DNA from: Scenedesmus sp. ARA3
Taxonomy: Eukaryota > Chlorophyta > Chlorophyceae > Sphaeropleales > Scenedesmaceae
DNA length: 64,000 nt
Direction of reading: 5' to 3'
NCBI GenBank assembly: GCA_004335835.1
Contig: RWJK01000193.1
Location: 62,001 to 126,000, forward strand
The translations under genes and the position numbers were made by a program. How positions within the stretch are numbered: the first letter of the stretch is position 1; each line of letters begins with the position of its first letter. Positions 1 through 12,900 of this stretch are shown in pieces. Under the pieces are notes generated by a model. It saw only the letters and a list, made by a program, of their open reading frames with translations. It made no database searches and was not told the DNA's origin.

Positions 1-2236
1 TGCTGGGGCGGCGCTCAGGGGCGGCGGCACGGTTGCATTGCATGTGCACGTCACGCAGTCACTGAGTGTGCCACAAGGCCTATGCTTGAATAAATCACTC
101 TTCGCTAATGGGCGAACAGCCGTGGCAGTGGCCCCTACAGTGGCTGCGTCAGACAAGGGTTTGACAGTACACAGCACATGCTAGGCAGCTGCACCAGCCG
201 CCTCTCACCCTGCGGCTCCTCATCTGGTGCAGCACCAGCTGACACCATCTGCAAGAGTAGCAGAGTGCCTGCAGCAGTTGCAGCAAACCATGCAGTGAAA
301 ACCTGCCAATGCAGCGGCTCCTGTTTTTGGATGCCTAGTGTGCGAATGCAAGCACTGCGCAGTGCCTGTGCTCGAGCATGTTTAGTGACACTGGCAGGTG
401 ACTGCAGCAGGCTCGCTTCAACCAACTAGCTGCTGCTGGGTGAGATGCTTGGATTTAAGATTCAAGATAGTTGGCACAGACAGCGGACAAAAATGATCAA
501 GCGGTGCCAGTCCGTGGAGGGTGTGTGCGCGGGCAACAGCACAGCTATTGGTGCCAGGCAATACAGCAAATGATGTAGAGGCTCCCCCAGTAGCTTTGCT
601 AAACCAAGAAACATGACTGTAAACGGCGTGTATCGAGATCCAGGAGCTCCAGCGGAAGACAAGGGAAGCTTCCTTCGAGGGCTGCCAGGGGCTGCCTGTG
701 TGTCCCACACCAAACCGCTTCAAGCTATGCTCAAACCCTTCAAAACGAGCTATAGAAAGTGATTGTAATTGACAGGCTGGCCATATTGGTTGAACGACGG
801 TGTGGCACTACCATTGCCGGGGCCACCAGCTGGCGGGGGGCCGGGGCAGAATCATCGGAGGTCCGGACACAGAGATGTTCAGCAACTCAAATTCCGCAAC
901 ATTGCCCTTAGAAACGAACAGCAGGGCGTGAGGGTGCCCTCCTACCGAGAGACCAAGCCGCTGTTATGGCCAGTCAAGCCCTATGCGCAACCTCGCACAA
1001 CAACTTGCGAGCACTGTCACCCAGTTACAATGAAGAGCTTGAAACTTGCACATATGCATCGTATCAACTTTAGGGGCAGTTGCTGCACAACAATAAAAAT
1101 CACCCCTGTTCTGCTTTGCTGGTGACCAGCAGCGCACTGCCGCCGAGCAGCAGCAGCAGCAGCAGCAGCAGGAGCAGCAACACACCACAAGCAATACTTT
1201 GCAACCCCTGGTCTTGACACTTTGCGCTGTCTTCTAGTGCAAGACCAGGCTAGACAGCTGTCGGGCTTAAGGGGGCGGTTTACTTGAGACTGAGACACCG
1301 AGTTAATATGAAGGGGGGGTAAGCGACAAGCAAGCTCGATTTTCATGTGCTCCAGGGGGGTTAAGCGGGAAGCAAAGTGGTCACTGCCAGTCAGCACACT
1401 GAACAGGTGGCGAAAGCCTACCAGGGGAGGGAGGGAGGGTAAGCGGCAAGCGACTTTTATTAGCGTGTAGGCAAGAGCTTGACCCCCGGTAAGCGGTTAT
1501 ACCCCTCCACAGATTAACTGGGTGTCTCAGTCTCAAACAAACCGCCCCCTTAAGCCCTGGACCACCTGGAATTGACGTGTCCAAGCAGTGAGTGCATCAC
1601 TGTGATGCACTGTCACTGACAGTGTGGTCCAGCTGGGGATTGACAATTCGTTGAAGTTCTCTACTAATTCCCGGATCGCAGGGTGCTTACGCATCCTGTT
1701 AATGGTTTCTGCTCTGGCACAGGCGCTGAGCGAGGCGAACAAGAGCCAACATGGGCCAAGTGCTCACTGACTGCCGCACTCCTGCCAACGACAGATGGCG
1801 GGCTGTGCCTGACGTGAACATACGTATGCTGGAATCTTGGGTAACAGCAGCCAGCATAGAATAATGCACCAATTGAGCATGAGAATGTTCACGTGCCGGG
1901 AGATGACTAAGCGGCAGGTGCCAAGGTGCTGTTACACACTTTATTGATTCCACGTGGCCCTGACACTTGACTGCAGACTGCGGCGGCTTCACGTTTCCGC
2001 CGTCTTCAAGTTGCACACGAAAAGAATGCAGCATGCAGGCGTTGTCGATTTGGCGCGGGGGCTTTTTGCACGCAACTGACAGAATTCAAGTGCTTCAACA
2101 CGCATGCGCTTGATCACCGTCTATGATGGCTGGTTTGTCTCTGTTTCACGTTATGAGTTGAATTTGAAAGCGTCCTGCTGGTTGTTAAGCCCGACCACAG
2201 CTCAGGGAGCCGGTTGGGGGCCTCCCACCTCATCCA
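1..2236. other. Intergenic region, no supported gene
   Basis: No exon chain with consistent splice phase was found here. The short open frames have no recognisable domains. The stretch holds a short (CAG)n run near 1147-1172, an element with inverted ends at 1263-1557, and at about 178-260 a segment related, in inverted orientation, to about 9378-9465. The frames over the CAG run are low-complexity Cys/Ser translations of the repeat and are not believed. Confidence 0.6.
1263..1557. mobile_element. MITE-like element with inverted ends
   Basis: The 19 bases GGGCTTAAGGGGGCGGTTT at 1263-1281 recur as an exact reverse complement at 1539-1557. Similarity continues inward with a few mismatches to about 1308 and 1512, giving roughly 45 bp inverted ends on a ~295 bp unit. 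The interior is non-coding and G-rich, with repeated 'ggggtaagcg'-like blocks. No clear target-site duplication was seen. A non-autonomous DNA transposon is the best reading; a simple long palindrome is the alternative. Confidence 0.55.
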
Positions 2237-5200
2237 ATGGCAATGCTGGATCCTATAGCAGCCCCGTACAATGAAAAGCTAGAAGCCAGCGTGCTTGAGT
2301 TGCTGCCCCAGCTGACTGGTGCCTGCAACAAGGCGCCATGGCCAAAGAAGGAGCAAGCGCTCCTACAGCTCAATGCAGCACTGCAGCAGCATGCCAGGGA
2401 GACGCAGGAGGCCATCCTGTGTGCAGGGCCAACAGCAGTACTGGACAGCATACTTGCTATTCTGGTATCAGAACGCACGCAGCTGCCCAGCAAGCTACTG
2501 GCAGCAGATGTGCTGTCCTGCATGTGCAGTGGGGCCAAGGCGTGCCTGCTGCTGTGCCCCAGCAGCATTGTGGAGCGCCTCATGCGCTGCGCGTACCGAG
2601 GAGATGCAGACGTCAAAGCCGCTGCTGCGCGTGCACTCTGGCAGCTGTCATGCTTGCAGGACTTCTCACCAGAGGTGAGGCTGGTGCAGAGAGAGTTTCA
2701 GCAGTCGGTTTAAACGGCAAGTGTGTTTGCTTGCATGACTTCTCCACAATGCAGCAAGCAACCAGCTGCATCGTCTTCATGATTGACAGTGGCTCATCTC
2801 TGGAAGTACAGACGGATATACATCCTGCACATGCCTGCATGCTGCCTTGCTTCTCCGCCAAGGATCGAACCAATGTGCCGCTGCTGCTGCTGCTGCTGCT
2901 GCTGTTGCTGCTGCTACTTATCCTTGCTGCCAGGTGGTCAGCCATGCAGGCAATGCCTTCAAGGTGGTGGAGCTGCTGGCGCAGGACATCCAGGGGGGCA
3001 GCGCCACGTGCATGTGCGCGCTGCGCGCAACGCAGAACCTGCTGCACACCTACGCAACAAGCGCAGCAGGAGATGCAGGCGACAGGTGGGTGCTGCAGAC
3101 GGTGTTGACTTGTGTCAAGCCAGGCACGGTACGTGTCCCTGCGCAGCGATCTGTGTCGCCTTTTTTGCATGACCAGTGCGAGGAAGCACTGCGATCTCGT
3201 TGCACATCTTGCTTGCCAAAGTGTGCCCGGCGGTCCTCTGCCTCTCGCGTCTGCGCAAGCATACTTGCACACATCTGCACCCTAACTAACGGCAGCACAC
3301 GCCGGCCTTTGCCCCTGTTCTGTTTGTGTTTGCAGGATCGGTGGCCGCATGATAGAGCCTCTGTGCAACCTGCTCGACAGCCAACAGCCGGAGGCAGCTG
3401 CAGCAGCGGCAGAGCTGCTGGCCCTGCTAGCACAAACAGCGCCCAACCGCGCGCGCATCGTCGCAGCAGGAGGCATCCCGCGCCTCGTCGCGCTCATGCG
3501 CCAGGCTAACGGCAGCAGCAGCAGCATCAACATGGCTTGCGCTAATCCGTACAGCCTCCTGCAAAGCAGCAGCGCTGCGGCCATCCCAAGCGGCAGCAAG
3601 GCAGAGCCTGCAGGCACTGCTGCAGGCGCAGCTCTGCCTGCCAGCACAGCAGCAGCAGCAGCTCCTGCAGCAGCTAGTCCTGCAAGCTTGCAGGAAGCAG
3701 CAGCGCAGGCGGCGCTGCAGGCTCTGGCACAGCTCAGCAGGGGCGATGCCAAGCTGTGTGCTGAGCTGCTGTCTGCGCAAGTGATGCCGGGGCTGCTGCA
3801 GCTGCTGCGCAATGCTGGCTGCTGTGCTGCCGCGCTGGCGCTGATTGGTGACCTGGCAGCGCTGCAGGAAGGGAGGCGGGCTCTGCATTACGCGGATGGC
3901 TTTGCTGCCCTATCAGCGGCAGCTCAGGTGCGTTTTGTGTTGTGCATTGGCGAAAATTCTGTGATGGCCTGTTGGTGCAGTCTGTGTGTAGTGCCTTGCA
4001 ATGCTTGAGGGTGTGGAGGCTGCCTTTGCTGAACATGTTTCGTGGTGTCGCGCAAGGCTGCTGCATGGGCCTTGCATGTTCCATCAAAAGAACTGCACAA
4101 CCGACTGCTGCACACACAAGCAACCGTGGGCGGCTGTATGCTGGCACGTTCTCTTGCAACAGCTTTCATCATCGTTGCACAGCAACAGGCCTGCCTGAGC
4201 AGCAGCTGTTCATGGTGCTGTGCTGCCATGTGGTCATGCTCACAGTCAAAAGCAAGCACTTGGCAGCACTGGCAGCGAGGCCCTACCCTGCTGCAGCACA
4301 ACACCTCAACACAACAACCATGTGCTGCATCTTCACCTGCACCCTGTCTTTATGGCACCCTGCCTGCAGGCCTGCCCTGAGCAGCAGTTGTGCCGGCTGC
4401 TGGCCAAGCTCACCAAGGGTTGTGCACCAGGCTCCCAGGACCTGGCGGCACTGGCAGCCAATGCCCACCTAGTGGCGGTGCTGGTGCGCTGCTGCAGCCC
4501 GGCAGACCGCAAGACATGCAAGCGCGCGCTGCAGGTGGGTGGCAGGATGTGGAGGTTGCCACAGGGCAGCTGTGTCTGTAGGTGCATTATGCAACGTTGG
4601 TCAGGTGGTGGTTGTACGGTGATGTGTGCAGCCGCACTAACTGTGAAAGTAAATGGCCTTGTATTGAGCTTTTTTAAGACAGCAAAATGCAGGCTTGACA
4701 CTGCCTGACAACGCATGCGCTTTCCTTTGTCGGTTGTAATCATGTGATTGCAGGTGCTTGGCCGCCTGTTAGCGCACAGCAAGGCAGCTGGCACGCTCCC
4801 GCAGCTGCAGCAGCAGCTGCTGTCACACGGCGTGCTGCGGCAAGTCCTTGGAGTGCTGTCCCTGCCACACCAGCAGCAGCAGCAGCAGCATAAGACACAG
4901 GCGGCCAGTGACAGCAGCAGCAGCAGCAGCCAGGGCACTGTGTTAGAGGTGCAGCTGGCCGTGGCTCTGCTACAGGAGGTTGCCACTTGCCCAGATGTAC
5001 TGTCAGCCAGCGCTGCAGCAGCAGTGGACAGGACATCTGAAGGAGCTGGCAAGTCGGCTTCTTGCGCTGGCAAGCCAGCTGGCCCGGCAGTTTCAGACAA
5101 GCAGCAGCAGCAGGACCACCAGGGCCTGCAGGACCAGAGCAGCAAGCAGCAGCAGGCATCCGCGCTGTCGCAGCAGCTGGCTGAGGCATCAGCAGCAGCT

Positions 5201-8200
5201 ACCGCTGCTGTTGGGCCATCTGCTGCTGTGGTGGATGCCATCCTTGCTACGCCTTCCTTTGTCTGGAAGTACCCTGCAGCAGCTGCTGCAGCATTTGGCG
5301 ACATGTCTCGGCTTGCACCACACATCAGCAGCAGCAACGGCAGCAGCACCACCACACAGGCAGCAGCAGCGGCAGAGGGACTGCAGCTGAACCCACTGCT
5401 GCCGGGCCTGCTGTGGCAGCTGCAGCAGCTGCTGCTGTCGCCAGCCCACCAGCTGCCCAGCTTGCAGCAGCAGATCCTGCAGGTGGTGTCCGAGGTTGCT
5501 GCACACAAGCAGCTGCCGCTGCTGCAGTGCATGGTGCAGCAGGGGTGGGTGCAAGTGCTGTGGAGCTTCTTACCTGGAGGGAGGCAGCTGCTGGCAGTCA
5601 CACTCAACCATCTCATCCAGCAGCAGCAGCAGCAAGTTGCTAGCGTTGCGGAGCAGCCAGGAGCAGCCAACATCCAGCAGCAGCAGCAGCAGCCCCTGAA
5701 GGGTCCCAGCAGCATTCAGACCAAGACCAGCAGGGGCAGCAGCCTGCAGCCACACCTGCTGCAGCTGCTGGATGAGTCACTGCCCTCACTGGAGCAAACA
5801 CAGCACGCGCTGCAGGCCCTAGCACATCTATGCAGCTGGCCGGCAGCAGCAGCAGTGGCTGTGCAGCTGCAGTGCAGCTATGAGGCTGCATCTTCAAGCG
5901 GCATGCTAGCTGTCCGCGCATCTCACTCTGGTGGGCAGACAGCCACACCAACAGCTGCTGCTGCAAGTCATGGTCCTGCAGCAGCAGTGGCTGCCATGCT
6001 GTTTGGCGCTAATACGGCCAGCCCCAGAGCTGCGGCTGGTTTTGGCAGCAGCAGCAGCAGCAAGGCAGGGCAAGGTGCTGCTTTCCATGCTGCACTGGGT
6101 GCTCAGGGCAGCAGCGCTTCCCAGCCTCACAGCCCTAAGGTAGTGCCACATACACCCCTGAGCAGCAGCAGCGGCAGCAGCAGCGCAGACGGCAGCTACA
6201 TTGCTGTGTCTGGCGCACCAGTCAGCAGCAGCCTAGGTGTCAGCAGCAGTATGGGGGCTAGCAGCGGCAGCGGCAGTGGCAGCGCTGGCAGCATCATCCG
6301 CAGCAGCAGCTCTGGCCTGTTGTCACGCCTGGGCATGGGCCGGTCAGGTGGGCAGCAGCGGGCACAAGCCGCGGCAGCTGCGGATGCTGCTGCTGCCAGC
6401 ACAAGCAGCAGCGGCAAGCTGACTGGCACCGCTGGTGCTGGTGAAGGCGCAGCAGCTGCTGCTGCCAAGCAGGCAGGCGAGCCAGTTGAAGACCCAGGGT
6501 CCCCTGTGCAGATGCTTGTGACGCTGCTGGGCGAGCAGTGGGCAGCAACAGCAGCTGCTGAGCTGCTTGCACACCTTGCTGCTGCTGGGCCTGCCAGCTG
6601 CCTGCCTGCAATGCTAGAGCAGGGAGTGGTCGCCACACTTGCTGAATGCATGGCTGAGATACAGCACAACAGCGCCGGTGCCGTGGCTGCATCTGCTACG
6701 CTGCTGTTGGTGCAGCAGCTAGGCCAGCACTGCCCAGAGCAGTTGCATGCTGCAGGTATTGTTGCTACAGTGCTGAACATGCTGAAGTTTGAGTGTGGGG
6801 ATGCGGCAGCAGCAGCGCCAGTGCGGGCAGCTGCGCTGCAGGTGCTTGCTGTGCTGTGTGGAGAAGGCAGCCTCGGGGACAGGCAGCTGTGCTCAGCAGT
6901 AGCACAGGCAGCGCTGCTGCAGCTAGTGCGCTGGCTATGCAGCAGCAAGGACACTGCAGCAACAGCTGCTGCGGCATCTGTTCTTACAGGCCTGCTGGAG
7001 TTTGGTGCAGTAGATGCAGCAGCATTGGCAGCGCTGCAGGATAGCCAGCAGCAGTCAGAGCTGCTGAACCTTTGCTTGAACTGCGTGTCCAGTGGCACCC
7101 AGCAGCAGCAAGATGGGGCAAGCAGCTGCGGCGAGCAGCAGCAGCAGCAGCTGGTGCGGCTGACGGCAGTGCGTCTGCTTCGCGCGTTTGTAGAGCTAGA
7201 TGGGCGCTTGGTAGAGGCCTTCCTAGCAGCAGATGGACTGGCACAGATCACACCTATTCTGTCTGCCGCAGTAGCTGCAGTCGCCACCACCAGCAGCAGC
7301 AGCGGTAGCAGCAGCAGCAGCACTCAGGATGCAGCGCAGCGGCGGCAGCAGCTGGTGCTGCAGTATGAGCTGCTGGCAGTGCTGGACAGCCTGTCACTGG
7401 TGCACCGGCGGGTGCTGGTGCAGGCAGCCATTGTGCCAATCATTGTGGGCGTGCTGCGGCAGCAGCAGCCACAGCAGCAGGACACGCAGCAGCCCACCAG
7501 CATAGATGCACCTGCTGCATCGCAGCCAAGTGCTGCTGCCACTTCACCTCGGCCGGCAGCTGGCAGCACAAGCCTAGCAAAGGCAGCAGGCAGGTCAACC
7601 TCCGCTTCAGCAGCACCAGCTGCTGCTGCTGCTGCTGCTGCACCTGCTGGCCCCAGCGCTGCTGCTGGCAGTGGTGCGACTGGCAGCAGGCAGCGCAGCA
7701 AGAGCCTCACGCGGAGCAGCAGCAGGGCCCCTGGTGCTGCTGCTGGCGTGTCTGCTGCTGGCATGCCTGATGCTGAGCTGCTGCTGCGCTGCAAGGTCAT
7801 GGCGTGCCAGCTCATCACAGTGCTGGTGAGTGCCTGCTGCTGTAACTGAACAATTGAACACCTTGCATGTTTCACGGATAGCAGTACTCACGATGTATAC
7901 ATGTGCATGTATGTGCGCTGCACCTGCATATGAATAGGCTTGCTGTTAAGCAATTACTGCGTGTGCTGGCTGCGTATGTCGCACTGCCCGCTGGCTGCCA
8001 CTCAAGCCAAGATTGACGGCCATGCTGCTTGCTGCTTGCGCGTGCTGATCTGCTGCTGCCTGCTGCTGCCTGCTGCTGCCTGCTGCTGCCTGCCACGCAG
8101 GCCATCAACAACGACGTCAAGCGCCAGCTGTTCCACAGTGATGCAGTGGGCCCGCTGATGCAGCTGGCTGAGGCAGCCAGCCAGGGCAGCCCTACGCAGG

Positions 8201-8286
8201 AAGCGATACGGGCAGCACTGGCGCAGCTGGGCCTGGTGTACCTGCTGCCAGCGCCGCCTGCTGCTGCTGCCGCTGCCAGTGACTGA
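2237..8286 (+). CDS. Armadillo/HEAT-like repeat protein, 1534 aa, six exons
   Basis: Exons: 2237-2674, 2934-3085, 3336-3927, 4370-4534, 4754-7825, 8101-8286. All five junctions have GT..AG and keep phase. The protein is almost entirely helical and Leu/Ala-rich. Repeating blocks such as IEPLCNLLDSQQPEAAAAAAEL, VRAAALQVLAVLCGEG and TAVRLLRAFVEL resemble armadillo/HEAT repeats, so a scaffold or protein-binding role is inferred. Between the repeat blocks lie long Ser/Gln/Ala spacers coded by CAG-type repeats, especially residues ~500-670 and ~880-1000. No catalytic motif, signal peptide or membrane segment was seen. The ATG at 2237 opens the first exon; an earlier exon cannot be excluded. The intron before 4370 contains an echo of exon 4. 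Family membership is inferred from repeat texture, not a diagnostic motif. Confidence 0.75.
4186..4220 (+). repeat. Intronic echo of armadillo-gene exon 4 start
   Basis: The sequence around the acceptor and first bases of exon 4 (4367 onward, CAGGCCTGCCCTGAGCAGCA) recurs 181 bp upstream with one base lost (CAGGCCTGCCTGAGCAGCA), then diverges. The lost base breaks the frame, so this copy is not expected to code. Confidence 0.7.
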
Positions 8287-9758
8287 GGCTGAACCCACTG
8301 CAGCGCAAGTCAGTCAGTGATGTGTGTATGCCAGTGTATGTGTAAAATGACCTTGAGGCTGTCCACTGGCATTTGCATGCCCTGTAGTGCCCACTGAAGT
8401 GACTAAAGTGGCGCGCTGGGTTAGCTCATTGTAAGTGAGTGACATGCTGAGGGTTTGACCAGGTGTTAGTGTGTGTCACCGCCTTTGCGTCTTTGCCGGA
8501 ACTGCAGCCGCGAAGCATCCAATGTGCGATCATACCGTTTCAGCACATTTCCGATACAACATCGCCGGGTATAACCCCAGACGAACTTCAGCCCGACCTC
8601 CTGAGGCCCGGCAATGTGGTGCACTACCGTCATTGCCGCAACTGATCAACGCACTACAGTGACGTTTTGTCTTTAGGTTAATATCGACCGGTGGATCCGG
8701 CTTTACGCCCTTGCCGTGGACACACGGCAGCGCTGGCACCCCTACTATCCTTGTCCCCTGCTTCGGGGACTGCACAATCCCGCTGAAGTTTGCTTTAAGA
8801 TGGTGTCTGGAACTCAAGTAGCGATATTGGGTGAGCCCGTACATGTTCGCTGGGTTGCCCAGGCATCCGCTGCACTCTGACAGAGAGTCGGTGTTGCCTG
8901 CTCTCTCACACGCTCCACTGACTGGCAACACTGAATCCATTCAGGCCAGCTGCTGGATCACAGTAGGAATTTGAAATTTTTGGAGCAGCAGCGAAGTACA
9001 TGGGCAGATGCCGCTACATACACCCACTGGTCCATTGGGCTACGCAATGTGGCACACACTCACAGTCACTGCAGCGGCACATTAGCCATGCCAGCAATCA
9101 CTGCTGGAGCGTGCAGGCGGCTTGTTATACAATATTGTGCATGATGTGCAGTGGTACGCTACGGACAGCGAGTTCTCAGGAGCAGCAAGTTGTGCAGAAA
9201 GGCTGGAATTCAAAGGCAGCCTCTGGCGGCCAGGCTGGCACTGGCAGACTGTTCTGAAGGTTGCGGGTTGAAACCCACCGGCACACTTCTGTGTCTGAAG
9301 CCGTGTCAAGCAGCACAGATGCACACAACAGCTGTGGGATTTGACACGTTTCAAATGAGTATCGATACATTGATACATTGCTTGCTGCTGCTGCAGGCGC
9401 TCTGCTGCTTTTTAAGCTGACGTCAGCTGGTGCTGTGCCAGATGTGGAGCAGCAGGGTGAGAGATGGTATCTCATACATGTGCCTATCACTGCAGCGGCA
9501 GACCTTCGGCTGACACGAGCATTGCAGCCGCTACTGCCACAGCTGCACCAACCATCAGCACTGAGCAGTTCATCTACCCATGGTGGAGCTGCCTCACTGC
9601 TTGAAAAGCACATGCAAAGCCACTGTGCCAGTGTGTACGCCGCCAGCATCAAGGCTGGTGGCTTTGGATCTGCTGGCAGCAGCAGCCATCAGACCAAAGC
9701 ATCTGTGTGCCGGCCAGTAGCTGCACTGCAATGCTTGGAGCGGCAGGCAGTGTCTAGC
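8287..9758. other. Intergenic region
   Basis: Holds the 3' UTR of the upstream gene and, at about 9378-9465, a block that translates to a GALLL..SAGAVPDVEQQGER-like string and matches the inverted copy at 178-260. No complete gene is supported. Confidence 0.5.
8341..8345 (+). terminator. TGTAA polyadenylation signal
   Basis: TGTAA lies 55 bases after the stop of the armadillo-like gene. TGTAA is the usual green-algal poly(A) signal, and the position fits a short 3' UTR. Confidence 0.6.
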
Positions 9759-9835
9759 ATGCGGCATGGCTGGCAGTGGGCAGCCTGTGCCGTACTTGCA
9801 GTGCTGAGTGCAGCAGACGCTTGCGTCTCCAAAAC

Positions 9836-9928
<93 letters not shown>

Positions 9929-12900
9929 GCGTCGGTGACGACAGATGTGTGGGACTTGGACACCGTCCTTGTGCTGATGCCAGTGTGCCGCTCCTGACAG
10001 TCCTCGCAGCCCCACAAACTCCACATTAAATAGTTGTGAAGCAAATTTTGAACTTAACAACTGTGCATGTGAGAGGGGCATCAAGAGCACTGACAACCTG
10101 CATTGATGTGCTGCAGGCGTGCCGCAGAGGAGCTTGCAGGGCTTTGAGTGAGTTTCTGCAGATTGTTGTAGGTTGTATAAAAACTACAGGGATATCCTGC
10201 ATGTTTCAGGGATGAGCCACACCTTTGGCCAATGCACCTTAACGCTGCGTATGCCCGCTGTTACAATGGCGTGTACTGAACCATCACATGCAGCGCTTGC
10301 AGCACAGTCATAGACACCCCACACAACACCGTACTCTGTGCATCCGTGCAATCACCTGCAGTCGTACCAAGGTGTGGACGGGCCTCACATACGCACCAAA
10401 AGGCTTGAAGTCAGCACCCAACGCAACGCGGCGCAACTACAGGGTCAGCAGGGACAGGGCACGTGACGTGGCAAACCTTGGTGCTGGGGTCAGCATCACA
10501 AAGCTGGCGCAGGTGGCCTGCAAAACAGACAATGTTGCAGCTCCTGGTTGCGAGGAAGTGTTGCTGTTGGCGCTGACGCCTGCAAAGTACTCATCCAACA
10601 GTACATCAAACACGCCTGGCCGCCGAGCGTTTATCAGCCCTGCTCAGGTACTGCTGTTGTTTAAGGCGGCAGACACACGCATTGGCCAACACCGCTCTGT
10701 GCATAGTGTGCTGCAGATTCAGTATGTAGTGTCACTGCACTGCATATCACATGTGAAGGACTTTCTGGCACTGCACCAGCCAGGCGGCGCAGTCCTGCCG
10801 TGTGGTCCCCACGCTTGAACTGTACTTTGTGCTTGTGTGCAGAACCAAGGCGCATGCTCTTCATGCGTGGGCTTTGCCGTCACTGCTGCTGCTGAAGCTG
10901 CCGTCAACGTGTACAAGCAGCAAAACTGGGACAAACTCAGCTTGTCAGAACAAGCGCTGAGCTTCTGCATGTGAGTGTGCACTACCTGCTAGCAGCACAC
11001 AACTGCCCCTGAGCAGTGCACTGCTCCTGGCAGTGCCACTGTTAACATTATGTAACAGCCACAACATTTGATCTTGAAGTGGTGATGTCATTCTGTCATG
11101 ACAGGGCACCCTTGCCTGTTGGTACAGCCAGCCTGCTGCTCATCATGTATACAGTGTTTATGAAACAGTGGCTGTCGTTGCACAGAACTGCACGTGATGC
11201 TGGCAGCATGTAACCACCAATTGCAGACGCTCCGCTGCTTGGCAGCAGATCCTTCAACTGCCATTGGACCATGCACGCATCGGCCTGCTGCCCATTGGCC
11301 CTGCAGGCTGTGGCCACGCATTTCCTGCACCTCGGGCGCTTCATATGAGGACGTAGTCAAGTTTGTGGGTCAAGGCCAAATCGAAAATTGGGCATCACGT
11401 GGCTGCTTTCGCTACACTGCTCAGTCTTCGTCCTATGAAGAATGCGTCCAGCTGAGCGCTGGGCAGTGCAGCTCACAACTGCCAGAAGGTGGGGCGGCGG
11501 CGTGTGCGGCAGGCAGCTGGCATGAAGTCTCACTGCACTGAACTGCAGTTGTTGCAAGCATACGCCGCGGTTTGCGTCGCAGCATGCTTTTTGCGTGGTG
11601 CCGTGCTGCACTCAGCAGTCTGCTGCGCAATTGCTGACGGTGACCAACATGCAAAGTGCGGGGCACCACATGAATGAAGCAACTGCTGATTTTCATTTTA
11701 TGCTATATACACTTAAATGTATATTATATTTAATTTATATTTATATTATGTATTTATATTACATATATTTATATTATATGTATTTATATTATATACAATT
11801 ATATTATATTTTATGCAATGTTTGGTTGCCGTGGGCTTGTCCGGCGCCAGCTGTAAGAGCAGACACCAGCAAACACATACACTCATACAGTACTGATGAT
11901 TACCTGCCGCTGCGTCTGTCAATCAGTGCGTGTAGGCCAGAGCAAGGCATGCGCAGGCGCACATGTGTTGAGTGAAGCTGCACGCAGCAACAGCAGCACG
12001 CACGTCCCACTTGTGCCCTAGAGTGCCAGCGGGTGCGTAGAGGGTGCAGAGCCCAGAGGCGCCGCCCCTTGGCGACACACACCGTCTTCAGCCTTGACTC
12101 AACCAGGTGCTGCAGGGCAACCTGGGCAGTCACTCACGCACTCACTTTGTACAGCACGCTGCAGCCACACTTTAACTGATGCAGGCGAGGCTGTGCGGTG
12201 CCTGCAGGTGGTATGTTATCCGTAGCTGATGCTGGCAGCGCGCTGACAACCATGGCGCGAGTGAAGGAGCAGATCATGCTCACAGGTGGCGTGCTGGCAT
12301 CCATGGCAATGTCACAAACAACATTTTCCCAGTTTGTGGCATACAAGACAGCAGCAAACAGCATATTCACCACAAATGAGGACGTTAGTAAGGTCCTCGA
12401 AGATGTTGTGATGCACGCGGTCTTCTGCTACGGCTGGTGGGACAGCCCAAGCACACTTGGTGATGGCTACTGGATCTGCAAGAACAGGTGAGCTTCTGCA
12501 ACCATGACCAGTGGTCTAGGCACCACAGCCACCAGTGGTGGCCACCAGCGCCTCACATGCTGCTTGGTCCGCGCCTCACTCAAGTACATGCATACAGCAG
12601 TGGCTGCAGTGTGCCACTTGGCATAGCAGGCACAACACCTGTCAACTTCACCTCAGCCCTCTTTGCATGACGTTCCGTTGATTTACACTCAGAAGCAGCA
12701 GCAGCACATTTAGCAAAATAGGGAGCACCACAGCAAATTACCGTCGAGAGGCTTACAGGAAAGGGTGCAACAAACTCTGAACATGTTGTGGGCACATGCG
12801 CTGCCTTGACTTTGCACTTTGCCTTGGCGCCCTGCAGCTGGGGTCCGAAGTGGGGACTTGATGGCTCTTTCAGGGTGGCATACGGATCCGCTTACGTCAT

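Noticed and set aside
9594..9911. Poly-Leu, poly-Ala, poly-Ser and poly-Cys frames over the CAG run
   Set aside because: They are the other frames of the (CAG)n tract that codes for Gln in the protease gene.
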